Part shown: positions 1 to 7,582 of the stretch, piece by piece
How positions within the stretch are numbered: position 1 is the first letter of the stretch
Layout of the letters: each line of letters starts with the position of its first letter
Assembly (NCBI RefSeq): GCF_003651185.1
Contig: NZ_RCDC01000004.1
Location: forward strand, 792,659-856,658
Length of the DNA stretch: 64,000 bases
DNA from: Stenotrophomonas rhizophila
Lineage (GTDB): Bacteria > Pseudomonadota > Gammaproteobacteria > Xanthomonadales > Xanthomonadaceae
Direction of reading: 5' to 3'
Translations under genes and position numbers: made by a program
Notes under the pieces: generated by a model
What the model was told of the DNA's origin: nothing
Seen by the model: only the letters and a program-made list of their open reading frames with translations
Database searches by the model: none

Positions 1-12
1 TCGGCACCCTTT

Positions 13-72
13 TCTCTCCGCCAGATACGCAAAACGCCCCTTTCGGGGCGCTTTGCGTATCTGGCGGAGAGA
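13..72. terminator. Long perfect hairpin (27-bp stem, TTTC loop)
   Basis: Bases 13-40 and 45-72 pair over the full length with a single mismatch (34/51) around a TTTC loop. The inner part (CGCCCC-TTTC-GGGGCG) is a common rho-independent terminator core, but the 21-bp perfect extension on each side is unusual. It may be a bidirectional terminator for a gene left of the window, or a cruciform-forming site at the edge of the graspetide cassette. There is no long T-run. Confidence 0.6.
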
Positions 73-74
73 GT

Positions 75-150
75 GGGACTAAACGTGCCCACTCTTAAAC
101 CCTTGATATGCCTACAGAACTCAAACCTGACTGTGTCCTGGTGAGTGTCC
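75..150 (+). repeat. Direct repeat copy A (left of graspetide locus)
   Basis: About 64 of 76 positions match bases 6473-6547 by eye, with one gap. The best conserved block begins TGCCTACAGAACTCAAA and runs to GTGAGTGTCC. Copy A contains an ATG opening a 66-codon frame (108-308); in copy B the ATG is CTG and the similarity ends at the same point. The two copies bracket the whole exporter/precursor/ligase cassette, suggesting an insertion or duplication junction. Origin unknown. Confidence 0.7.
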
Positions 151-543
151 CCGAAGAATACGCGAGGCACATCAAGACGTGCAACGTGACCAGTGATAGC
201 TTCGAATTGCGACGCCGGGCTCAGGGGGCGGTGGCGGACAAAAATGGGGCGTCCTTGCACTTCATGAAAAGCCCAGCGCTCCTGGAGCTTTTGTCAGGTT
301 GCTCCTGAGCCTTCGACGGCGCTGCCCTTTCGCCAAGTGGCGCGGACGACCTTCTTGAAGTCGCAGCCCTCTAAGAGCGTTGCCGTCCTGAGCTGGGGAA
401 GGACTCAACGGGCGCTTCATCGCGGCTGGAGCACCAGTGCTACCGACCTTTCCTGGGTTGAGTTTCAGCAGCCTGGATCGATGGGACGCCAGAGGTCCGA
501 GGAACTATCGCTCCTAAGCAGGTGAACCAGACGAGCTGGCACC
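151..543. other. Intergenic stretch, no supported gene
   Basis: It lies between repeat copy A and the end of the first exporter gene. Short open frames at 108-308 and 337-525 show no recognisable family, no convincing ribosome-binding site and no neighbour support. I see no RNA gene here. Confidence 0.4.
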
Positions 544-2706
544 TTACGCTCTAGCCTCTTCCACAGCGCTCCGCGCAGCAACCGTTCCCGCCCTGGAATG
601 AAGCTCGCTTTCGCCATAATCGTGGGATTCCGCAAGGTCAATTACGCGATCAGCATGGTCAATGGTTTCCTGCCGATGTGCCACGACGACTCTGGTGATG
701 TTCAGCGTGCTTAGGTGCTTGTTGGTAATCTGCTCTGAGTGCTTATCCAGATGGCTTGTCGCCTCATCTAGAACGAGGATACGCGGCTTCCTAAAGAGTG
801 CCCTGGCCAGCAAAACCCTTTGCTTCTGCCCACCCGACAGTGCACTCCCCATGTCGCCGACCAAGCTTTCATAGCCCATCGGCATATTCGAGATGTCGTC
901 GTGAATGTTCGCCATCTTTGCGGCGTCAACAATCTGATCAATTGAGGCGTCACTGTCAAAAAAAGAGATGTTCTCGGCTATTGTTCCCGCGAACAAGTTG
1001 TCGTCCTGCAGAACGGCCGACATGACCAATCTGACTCGCTGCACGCTTTCACTATCAATTCTTTGCCCACCAATCTCTATGTGTCCTTCGGAGGGAACAT
1101 CGAGACCCAACAGCAGCTTAAGCAACGTGGACTTTCCGCATCCACTTCTACCTACAATGGCAACGGATTCACCAGAAGTTATGGTGAGGTTCAAGCCTCT
1201 CAGGATCCATGGATCACTGTGAGAGTAGCGAAACCCAACATTAACAAATCGAATGGAATGATCAATAAGCGGCTCGCCGGAATATGGCTTCGGCAATGGG
1301 AGCGGCTCCTCGAGCGCAATGTCTGAGAGTCGCTCAAGATGCATCTTGACAAGTTGGAGCTCGTTAATTTTATCGATAAACGCCGTTGACTTAGTCGTAA
1401 ACTGATCGGCAAAGGTGACGGCTGCAACCAACATGCCGACCGTGAACTGGCCTGAGACGACAAGGCTCGCACCATACGCCAAAAGCCCCACTTTTTGGAG
1501 CCCAAAAAGCCCGACGTTTATACCGGATGAGGTCTCGCCAATGCGCTGAGCTTCCATCGATCGCCTGCAAGCCTCTGTCGCCGCATCGGATAAACGTCCT
1601 CTCCGTAACGGCTCGATGCCAGCTAGCCTGATCGGATTAATTCCCCGAATCGACTCTATGATCTCCGACTGCTGCCTAGCCATGTAAACCACGTTCTGTT
1701 CGTTTGCCTCCCATAGCTTTCGAAACATGGCACGCCTGATTACAAAGTAGGCAACGATCACGACAAGCGAGATGCCCGCAAAAGCAGGACTGTAATAAAC
1801 CAGAATCCCAAGCGCCAGCAGCCCGAACGCGCTGTCTAACACAGCCGAGACGAACGCAGATGAGAGCGTATTCTGAATTGCGTAGATTGAAGAGAACCTA
1901 GTAAGGATATCCCCGGCGGAGCGCTTTTCAAAGAAGGATGTTGGCAGCCTTAGCAAGTGTGAGAACAGGTGGGTAATCCACTGCGAATTGAGTGCAGCCC
2001 CAAGCCAGCTGACCAGCCAACCACGCGCGATGGTTAGGAGAGAGTGCAATAATGCGGCGATCGCAAACGCTATTGCGGCGATTATCAATAGACGACCGTC
2101 ACCTGTGGGGATGATGCTATCGATGGTCCACTGAAGCTGAAATGGAATAGCAAGCGCGATTACTTCGACACCAAATGCGAGCAAGAAGAGGTGCGCGGCG
2201 CCTTTAAACAAACCACGTATTCGACCGGTGAGGGACTGCAGGCCGATTCGCCGCCGTTCTTGGGTAGGGCTGAAGTCTGCGTCTGGAGTTAGCTCCAGAA
2301 GGACGCCCGTGAAGCTCGCGCTCACCTCTTCATAGCTCAGTCGAAGGCGGCCGCGCGCCGGATCGTGGACCGTTACACCTTTTCTGTCTGCGCGCTCTAT
2401 AACTACAAAGTGACTCATATTCCAGTGAGCAATGCAAGGCGCGTTGGAGCTGGGGAGATACTCCAGGCCAGCCCGAAGCGCTTTACCCGAAAGACCAAGC
2501 TGCGAACAAACAGCAATGATGTGCGAAAGCCCGACGCCGCGAATTGAACCGCCAAAGCGCCGACGCAACGATGCAAGATCGACGTCATGCCCGTGATAGT
2601 TGGCAATCATTGCCACACATGCCAGACCGCACTCTGCGCTTTCCGTTTGCAGATAAAGCGGCAGCCTTCTTCTTGATCCCCATGATTGAGCCGTCACGCT
2701 AGCCAC
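544..2706 (-). CDS. Peptidase-containing ABC exporter (C39 + ABC), locus 1
   Basis: About 720 residues, with the full layout of a bacteriocin-type exporter that cleaves double-glycine leaders and moves the product across the inner membrane. An N-terminal C39 cysteine peptidase has its residues in place: Gln20, Cys26 in ECGLAC, His99 in NMSHF and Asp115 in HDPARG. The transmembrane domain follows (about 180-450), then a nucleotide-binding domain with Walker A GRSGCGKST (about 515-525), signature LSGGQKQR (about 620) and Walker B VLDEATSHLD. I chose the GTG at 2706: it sits 11 bases after the HlyD stop and behind a GAGG site, whereas the longest frame would overlap hlyD by about 100 bases. It is cotranscribed with the upstream HlyD gene. 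The likely substrate is the precursor at 4294. No TolC homologue is in the window. Confidence 0.93.
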   Translation of the reverse strand: MASVTAQSWGSRRRLPLYLQTESAECGLACVAMIANYHGHDVDLASLRRRFGGSIRGVGLSHIIAVCSQLGLSGKALRAGLEYLPSSNAPCIAHWNMSHFVVIERADRKGVTVHDPARGRLRLSYEEVSASFTGVLLELTPDADFSPTQERRRIGLQSLTGRIRGLFKGAAHLFLLAFGVEVIALAIPFQLQWTIDSIIPTGDGRLLIIAAIAFAIAALLHSLLTIARGWLVSWLGAALNSQWITHLFSHLLRLPTSFFEKRSAGDILTRFSSIYAIQNTLSSAFVSAVLDSAFGLLALGILVYYSPAFAGISLVVIVAYFVIRRAMFRKLWEANEQNVVYMARQQSEIIESIRGINPIRLAGIEPLRRGRLSDAATEACRRSMEAQRIGETSSGINVGLFGLQKVGLLAYGASLVVSGQFTVGMLVAAVTFADQFTTKSTAFIDKINELQLVKMHLERLSDIALEEPLPLPKPYSGEPLIDHSIRFVNVGFRYSHSDPWILRGLNLTITSGESVAIVGRSGCGKSTLLKLLLGLDVPSEGHIEIGGQRIDSESVQRVRLVMSAVLQDDNLFAGTIAENISFFDSDASIDQIVDAAKMANIHDDISNMPMGYESLVGDMGSALSGGQKQRVLLARALFRKPRILVLDEATSHLDKHSEQITNKHLSTLNITRVVVAHRQETIDHADRVIDLAESHDYGESELHSRAGTVAARSAVEEARA

Positions 2707-2717
2707 TAGATGAACCC

Positions 2718-3962
2718 TCAGTTGATGTTGAAGAGCGTGCGAACGATGCTTCTTGGCTTGGAGGCGATCCGCACGGAAACGACAGCACCAGGCTTCAATC
2801 CAGAAATCTGGCGCTGACTCCACTCTCCATCTGGAGCAAGCGAGACCCTGTAATGAGGCGCATCAATTTCAAGTCCGCGCATGTCCCTAATTTGATTGGC
2901 AGAGTATGGGCTGCTTGATGTATTCGCCACGGTCGCAGGGATGATGTGCGATTGCCCGAAGCTGCGTTTGATCACGATGCTTGCTCGCTGACCATTTACC
3001 GGGAAATCATTGACGCTCGCCGGGATCCACGTCTCCACGATCAGCGGGCTCTCATCATCAACGATGGACATCAGCGGGGGAGAGCTCGGATCCACGAACT
3101 GCCCAGCCAGCACGTTCGTCGTCGAGATTCGACCTTTTACAGGTGAGCGAATGAGCGCCCCACGAGCGATATCATTGTCAATGATGGAGTTCTTCACGTC
3201 GGCCAACGCTTGAACCAGCTGCGATCTTTCTTGCGCGGCAGTTGACTCTACACGGCCTCGTTCCGCCAGCAGCGCCGAGAGATCTTGCTCTTGTTGAAGC
3301 AGCTGATCTTTCGCATCGGCTGTCTGGCTGACCAACTGCAAAGCCGTATCGTATTGCTGCTCAATCTGATAGCGACTGAGAGCCTGAGTTCCCGCGTTAC
3401 GCCAGGACTCGTAGAGCTTCATGGCGGCATCAGCCCTCTGCTCTTGAATCAGCAGCCTGTCGCGAAGTCTGCGTATCCGCTCCTGGGCAATGTGAATTCT
3501 CTTATCTGCGTCCTTTGAACTAGAGACAGTGGAGATGGGCAATAGCTCAAGGGCGCTCTCAATCGACCGGCGCTTCTCCCGAAGTGCTGTCTCCATCTCA
3601 GCTTCACTAGACCCGCCTAGACTCGTTCGGTGAAGCTCAATCTCAGCCAAAGGCGTGCCAACTTCGACTGCGACGCCCTCCTTCACCAAGAGCCTGACCA
3701 CAAAGCCGGACGATGGCGACTTAATGGAAATAATTCCAGTTGTTGGCACCACAACACCCTGGGCAGGAAGCTGTCTTGAATATGAGCCAACCAGGAGCAG
3801 GCCCAATAGAGTCATGCAAACTGCTAGGGATGATAAGGACACGATCCAAGTGCCCACGGGAGGCGTCAAGTTGATCGCTTCTGAATGGCCCTGTCGAGCG
3901 CATGCCTCTTTGCGAAACAGACTTCCAGTCACTGTATCCATCGCTGCGTTGATGCCTAACAT
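2718..3962 (-). CDS. HlyD-family membrane fusion protein, locus 1
   Basis: 414 residues in the usual adaptor layout: a short cytoplasmic N-terminus, one membrane anchor (about 36-60), a lipoyl half-motif (GIISIKSPSSGFVVRLLVKE), a long coiled coil (about 120-270) and the second lipoyl half (GALIRSPVKGRISTTNVLAG) followed by a beta-barrel domain. It should bridge the inner-membrane exporter to an outer-membrane TolC channel supplied from elsewhere. The gene starts 331 bases from the precursor gene on the opposite strand, so both arms are probably driven from the shared region 3963-4293. An internal ATG at 3941 is an alternative start. Confidence 0.9.
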   Translation of the reverse strand: MLGINAAMDTVTGSLFRKEACARQGHSEAINLTPPVGTWIVSLSSLAVCMTLLGLLLVGSYSRQLPAQGVVVPTTGIISIKSPSSGFVVRLLVKEGVAVEVGTPLAEIELHRTSLGGSSEAEMETALREKRRSIESALELLPISTVSSSKDADKRIHIAQERIRRLRDRLLIQEQRADAAMKLYESWRNAGTQALSRYQIEQQYDTALQLVSQTADAKDQLLQQEQDLSALLAERGRVESTAAQERSQLVQALADVKNSIIDNDIARGALIRSPVKGRISTTNVLAGQFVDPSSPPLMSIVDDESPLIVETWIPASVNDFPVNGQRASIVIKRSFGQSHIIPATVANTSSSPYSANQIRDMRGLEIDAPHYRVSLAPDGEWSQRQISGLKPGAVVSVRIASKPRSIVRTLFNIN

Positions 3963-4040
3963 CCATGTCGATGAGGACTCTTATCACACACGCCGGAAAG
4001 CTTGCAAGAGATTCGGCACGGTTCAAACCGGCCGCAGTTG

Positions 4041-4059
4041 ACTCATGCGAGCCATGAGT
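4041..4059. promoter_or_regulatory. Palindrome ACTCATG-N5-CATGAGT (candidate operator)
   Basis: Perfect 7-bp inverted repeat in the divergent region between the HlyD gene and the graspetide precursor, 16 bases from a second, larger palindrome. Placement suggests a regulator binding site; no regulator gene is adjacent. Confidence 0.4.
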
Positions 4060-4074
4060 GTGACTCGCATCTCA

Positions 4075-4093
4075 AAATGAGAAATTCTCATTT
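4075..4093. promoter_or_regulatory. 19-bp perfect palindrome (candidate operator)
   Basis: AAATGAGAAATTCTCATTT has nine-base arms around one central A and is AT-rich in a GC-rich background. It sits between the divergent exporter and precursor genes. The core GAGAAATTCTC resembles the GAGAATTCT core of the palindrome upstream of the second effector of locus 2 (21376-21389), hinting at a shared regulator; that link is inference. Confidence 0.5.
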
Positions 4094-4204
4094 CTTCTGA
4101 CCACGAGTGCTTGCCAATGCCGTTTCGCGCGTGGGCCAAAGAAATTATGCGGTTTTTGGCGCTCAGTCCGGCCAACGCAACAGGGTTGAATGGTCCGGGT
4201 GGGG

Positions 4205-4235
4205 GTTGACACCAAGCGGCGTCAACGGGTAGTCA
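4205..4235 (+). promoter_or_regulatory. Probable promoter of graspetide precursor
   Basis: TTGACA at 4206-4211 is a consensus -35; a weak -10 (TAGTCA, 4230-4235) follows after 18 bases. GTTGAC and GTCAAC (4205-4210, 4221-4226) form an inverted repeat overlapping the promoter. About 60 bases upstream of the chosen start codon. Confidence 0.35.
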
Positions 4236-4293
4236 TAAAGCGCCGGGTCATTCGACGCGGCTTAATCACATGCAAAGGAATAAGGAAATTATC

Positions 4294-4467
4294 ATGCTGA
4301 ATAAAGTGATCACCAAGGAGCTGTCTCGTGAATTCGCGCCGGCGCGCGAGCTGTCTCAGGAAGAGCTGAATGCCGTCAATGGTGGCGATTTCGGCGGCGA
4401 GGTGACCTACACCCACACCTTCAGCAACCAGGTGGAAGTGAAGGTCGAAGTCTCGAACGGCAAGTAA
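4294..4467 (+). CDS. Double-glycine RiPP precursor, candidate graspetide
   Basis: 57 residues. The leader is residues 1-31 and ends ELSQEELNAVNGG, a classic double-glycine leader with the LSxEEL and V-x-G-G pattern recognised by C39 peptidases. The predicted core (32-57) starts DFGGE. It then alternates as one strand bearing Thr38, Thr40, Thr42 and Ser44 and a second bearing Glu48, Lys50, Glu52 and Ser54, joined by an Asn-Gln turn. That pattern offers hydroxyl and amine donors facing carboxylates, as needed for ATP-grasp-made ester or amide links. The ATG at 4294 has an AAGGAA site; an in-frame ATG at 4270 lies upstream of it. The ligase follows 53 bases downstream and the exporter is divergent. 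I know no named family with this core; crosslinking is inferred. Confidence 0.8.
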   Translation: MLNKVITKELSREFAPARELSQEELNAVNGGDFGGEVTYTHTFSNQVEVKVEVSNGK

Positions 4468-4520
4468 TTGCCACGGGCACTGCGTGGAGACGCGCGGTGC
4501 CCTCTTCATGGAGAGAAGTG

Positions 4521-5645
4521 GTGATTACAGTTGTTTCATCCTTTTTAGATCTTCACGCAGCAGCGATAGTGTGGTCGCTCAACAAAGCCGGCGTTTCCGC
4601 GGAGCTCGTTGAAACCTTCTTCGGCCTAGATCAAGAAGGCGCCGGCGTTTCGGTCACCGCATGCTCAGCCGAAGAGGATCAGAACTCCGTTACCGTGGAG
4701 CTAGGGCGTTCATTTTCTGAGCAGAAATTGATGTATTTCCGAGGTGATTACACTCCGCGGGTCGACATGCTTGAAGGGGAAGAAGACTTCCTGTTCGTCC
4801 GGCGCGAGAAATCCGTTCACCAGAACTGGCTTTTGCAATTGTCTGTGGACGTAGGGACGCAGATTTTTGTCAATGCACCTTGCTCAGCAATTCGTGCAGA
4901 TAACAAGATGCTTCAATTGAAAGCCGCGTGCGACGTTGGCCTTTCGCCACCCAAAAGCTACTTCGGATCAAGCATTGATCGTGTAAAAGAAGCATTCGGC
5001 AACACACGCAACCTGGTCATTAAGCCGTTTGAGCCGTTCAGCTGGCGCTATGCCGACGGAAGAACTAGGTGCGCCTTCGCCTCAAGGGCGAGTGTTCGTC
5101 TACTGGACAACTACGAGGCCGGGACGATCTTGGCAGCACCGGCGATATTCCAGGAAGAGATTGTCAAGGAATTTGACGTCCGCGCCTTTGTCTTTGGCGA
5201 TCAAATTCACGCCTATAAGATCCACCAGACCTCTGGCCGGCTAGATTCTCGAGAAGATCTGACTGATAGCAAGGTGACAACAATTAGCAAGATGAACCTT
5301 CCTGTAGACGTGCAGCAAAAGATAGGTCTCTTGATGTCAAGGATGGGTGTCGAAGTAGCCTGCATGGACCTCGTTCCAGATAGAAATGGCGAATACCATT
5401 TCCTGGATTTAAATCCGTCCGGAAACTGGTTGTTCTTGGAATCCAAGGTCCCGGATTCAAGTCTTCTTTCAAAATTCTGCTCATACCTTGCAAGCAGGGC
5501 CGGCGCCCAGCTTCTTCAAGAGCCCCCTAGTTACGCAGATTATAGGGCTTCCGTTGACTTTGGGGTGATGCAAGATCGCATAAATTTGCTCGGAGCGAAA
5601 TTCTCGACTAGGCAACGAAATGATCAGTGGGTGGAACAGTCATGA
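4521..5645 (+). CDS. MvdD-like ATP-grasp ligase (graspetide synthetase)
   Basis: 374 residues from the GTG at 4521, which follows a GGAGAG site at 4510-4515. The longer frame from 4497 adds eight residues without a site. The layout fits the ATP-grasp peptide maturases: an N-terminal fold like MvdC/MvdD, the segment FLFVRREK, a linker with VNAPCSAIRADNKMLQLKA, then the ATP-grasp domain with LVIKPFEPFSW, FDVRAFVFGDQIHAYK and the metal-binding end FLDLNPSGNW. Such enzymes activate Asp/Glu side chains by phosphorylation and link them to Thr/Ser or Lys of a precursor. Its partner is almost certainly the peptide at 4294. It ends in an ATGA overlap with the next gene, so the three genes form one operon. 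Confidence 0.85.
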   Translation: MITVVSSFLDLHAAAIVWSLNKAGVSAELVETFFGLDQEGAGVSVTACSAEEDQNSVTVELGRSFSEQKLMYFRGDYTPRVDMLEGEEDFLFVRREKSVHQNWLLQLSVDVGTQIFVNAPCSAIRADNKMLQLKAACDVGLSPPKSYFGSSIDRVKEAFGNTRNLVIKPFEPFSWRYADGRTRCAFASRASVRLLDNYEAGTILAAPAIFQEEIVKEFDVRAFVFGDQIHAYKIHQTSGRLDSREDLTDSKVTTISKMNLPVDVQQKIGLLMSRMGVEVACMDLVPDRNGEYHFLDLNPSGNWLFLESKVPDSSLLSKFCSYLASRAGAQLLQEPPSYADYRASVDFGVMQDRINLLGAKFSTRQRNDQWVEQS

Positions 5646-6274
5646 AACCACGAGCGGCATCTCTACTTCTTATTGCTATTGGTTTGGGAGTCGGAACGGT
5701 GACTGCAGCGAACTTGTCGAATGGGTCTAGCGAGGTCGCGGCCCATCCAACTGACAAACGATCATTAGCTCAGGTAGCGAAGCAGCTGATTGCTCTCGGC
5801 GAAGAAGATCAGCGTGATCGCACGAAGGCCATGACGCCTGGATTTGATGACGCGGTACTTGCAGAGGCAGACCGGCGCCGCGAGGCAGCATGGCTAGAGA
5901 TCACTTCCGGAAGGCTGCTGGGCCTGAGCGAGGTTGGTGAAGCCGCTGTTTCCGCACAATTTCTATTGTTGCAACACTCTGGCGACCGTACCCTGCAAGC
6001 GGATATGGCCCGCCAGATGCAAGAACTTGTAAACAAGGGAGACTTCCCGAAGGATGCCTTCGCTACATTCGTTGATCGCCAGCTGGTCTACGATGGAAAG
6101 CCACAGCGATTTGGCACCCAGGCAAATGAGTCTTTTGAGCTATATCCAATTGAAGACGAAAGCAATGTAGACAAGCGGCGTGAATCCATGGGGCTGCCGC
6201 CTATCGCTCAGCTGCGCAAAAAGCTGCAGCAAATCAAGAACGCCGTGGCGTCCGGTAAAGGTCTTGGTGAATAG
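5642..6274 (+). CDS. Exported DUF6624-family protein in graspetide operon
   Basis: 210 residues from the ATG at 5642, which overlaps the ligase stop as ATGA; a GTG at 5627 is less likely. An N-terminal hydrophobic segment (about 7-23) looks like a signal peptide or anchor. The C-terminal half has the DUF6624 pattern: a QHSGDRTLQADMA block, a LVYDGKPQRFGTQ block and a final PIEDESNVDKRRESMGLPP block. The biochemical role of this family is not established. Its tight coupling to the ligase suggests a job in maturation, export or self-protection; this is inference. Confidence 0.75.
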   Translation: MKPRAASLLLIAIGLGVGTVTAANLSNGSSEVAAHPTDKRSLAQVAKQLIALGEEDQRDRTKAMTPGFDDAVLAEADRRREAAWLEITSGRLLGLSEVGEAAVSAQFLLLQHSGDRTLQADMARQMQELVNKGDFPKDAFATFVDRQLVYDGKPQRFGTQANESFELYPIEDESNVDKRRESMGLPPIAQLRKKLQQIKNAVASGKGLGE

Positions 6275-7125
6275 CTTTCTTTCACGAGACCACGGGAAGC
6301 CGCAACCACCCTCGTCGTGCTCATCGAGCACAGGTAAGCTGCCAAGCTCGTTTTTGCGTGTTCCCGGTCGTTCTTCAATGCCAGGAGCGTTTGCTCGATG
6401 AGCTTACGGCGAAGGAAGGACTGCAAGTCGGGTGGGCACACGCTGACGAAACGTGCAGGTGTCGGAAGGGGCGGGACTAAACACTCCCATGCCTAATCCT
6501 TGATCTGCCTACAGAACTCAAATCGGACTGTGTCCTCGTGAGTGTCCTTAGAGCTACCGATCTCCGACCGCATCCGCCGAGAACGATCCCAATGTCGTGC
6601 TATGTCGCGCATGTGCCTCTTTGGGGCCGATTGGGCACCCCGGCGCTATGTACGCTGTCAACGATGTCCAAATAGAACGTCACCAACTCTTGATTAGCAA
6701 GGCTCTTTCCGCCGATTTACCAACCTCTAGGCGAAGTAGCATTGATCTCTACGGCAGTGAGCTCGCGCTTCTTGCCGAGCACGGTCGCTGTCAGTTACGT
6801 CAGGACACTTGCAACTTTGTCTGATTGCTTTTGCGATGTGTCCGCCGAGACGTGAAAACTGAGATACGGCATACCAAGACTCTCCTTAGGTTTTTAACGC
6901 GCGAGAAAAAGTGTATCGGGCCTAGCTGTCCGACACTGCTTTGAGCATGCAATAATTCGTCTGAGCGTAGAGAGCCTGATCGGCCGCCTTGCAAAGCCTG
7001 CTGCAACAGATATGTCCAGAGCGCTGCCAGCTTAGCGTCATCAGACCCCACTATAAAGCGGTGCCTCTTGGACTCTACTCCGACAGCGCCGCACCCTAGC
7101 TGCATCCGTTTTAAAGGCCCAATGA
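6275..7125. other. 851-base intergenic region with repeat copy B
   Basis: No supported gene. It contains direct repeat copy B (6473-6547). The minus-strand frame at 6208-6441 and the plus frame at 6597-6824 have no recognisable family or ribosome-binding site. This is the right edge of the graspetide cassette before the mobilisation genes. Confidence 0.5.
6473..6547 (+). repeat. Direct repeat copy B (right of graspetide locus)
   Basis: Diverged copy of bases 75-150 in the same orientation. The ATG that opens a short frame in copy A is CTG here. Several differences fall at third positions of that frame, so an ancestral coding 5' end is possible, but the frames diverge after about 14 codons. 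Confidence 0.7.
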
Positions 7126-7521
7126 ATGACCAAACTGACCCTTGACTCTATCCTCACCGCCAAGCAAAAGCTTCAAGATGAGATCCAAGCTCTCGAGGCC
7201 CAAGAGGCTCAACTGCGTCAAGAGCAAACGTCTGATGCCCACGCGGAGATCTTGAACCTCATTGCTCAGTACGCTAAGAACTTCAACGCCAAGCAAAGAG
7301 CTGAGATTTCTTCTTCACTTGCGGCAAGCGTCGGTCAGCCGCGCAAGAGTGCGGGCCCGAGAAAAGCTGTTGCCGCCAAGTATTGGCTGCCTCACACCCA
7401 AGAGACTTGGTCAGGCCGAGGCCGCACGCCGAGATCATTTGCTGCCTGGGAAGGCACGGCTGCATACAAAGAGTGGAAAGCTAAGCACCCAGAGGAAAAA
7501 TTCCCCGCTTATCCGGGCTAA
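7126..7521 (+). CDS. H-NS-like nucleoid protein
   Basis: 131 residues. The N-terminal half is a charged, Gln/Glu-rich coiled coil (about 10-65) suited to oligomerisation. The C-terminus holds the H-NS DNA-binding signature TWSGRGRTPRSFAAW (about 94-108), followed by a Trp-rich tail. H-NS proteins bind AT-rich DNA and silence horizontally acquired genes; copies carried on mobile elements are common. It converges on the relaxase gene and is followed by a strong terminator. Start ATG at 7126; another ATG four bases upstream is out of frame. Confidence 0.88.
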   Translation: MTKLTLDSILTAKQKLQDEIQALEAQEAQLRQEQTSDAHAEILNLIAQYAKNFNAKQRAEISSSLAASVGQPRKSAGPRKAVAAKYWLPHTQETWSGRGRTPRSFAAWEGTAAYKEWKAKHPEEKFPAYPG

Positions 7522-7533
7522 CAGTCAGATCAG

Positions 7534-7562
7534 AAGATCCCCGGCAACGGGGATCTTTTTTT
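7534..7562 (+). terminator. Rho-independent terminator after H-NS-like gene
   Basis: Stem AAGATCCCC/GGGGATCTT with a six-base loop, running into seven Ts. It lies between two convergent genes. Confidence 0.9.
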
Positions 7563-7582
7563 GCCTGGGTTTTCCAAGGCAC

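Noticed and set aside
13..150. Hairpin plus repeat as an integron attC site
   Set aside because: No GTTRRRY core and no integron integrase in the window.
108..308. 66-codon open frame starting in repeat copy A
   Set aside because: No family, no ribosome-binding site, and the matching start codon is CTG in copy B, so I do not call a gene.
337..525. 62-codon frame before the first exporter gene
   Set aside because: Arg/Ser-rich translation with no recognisable pattern or site.
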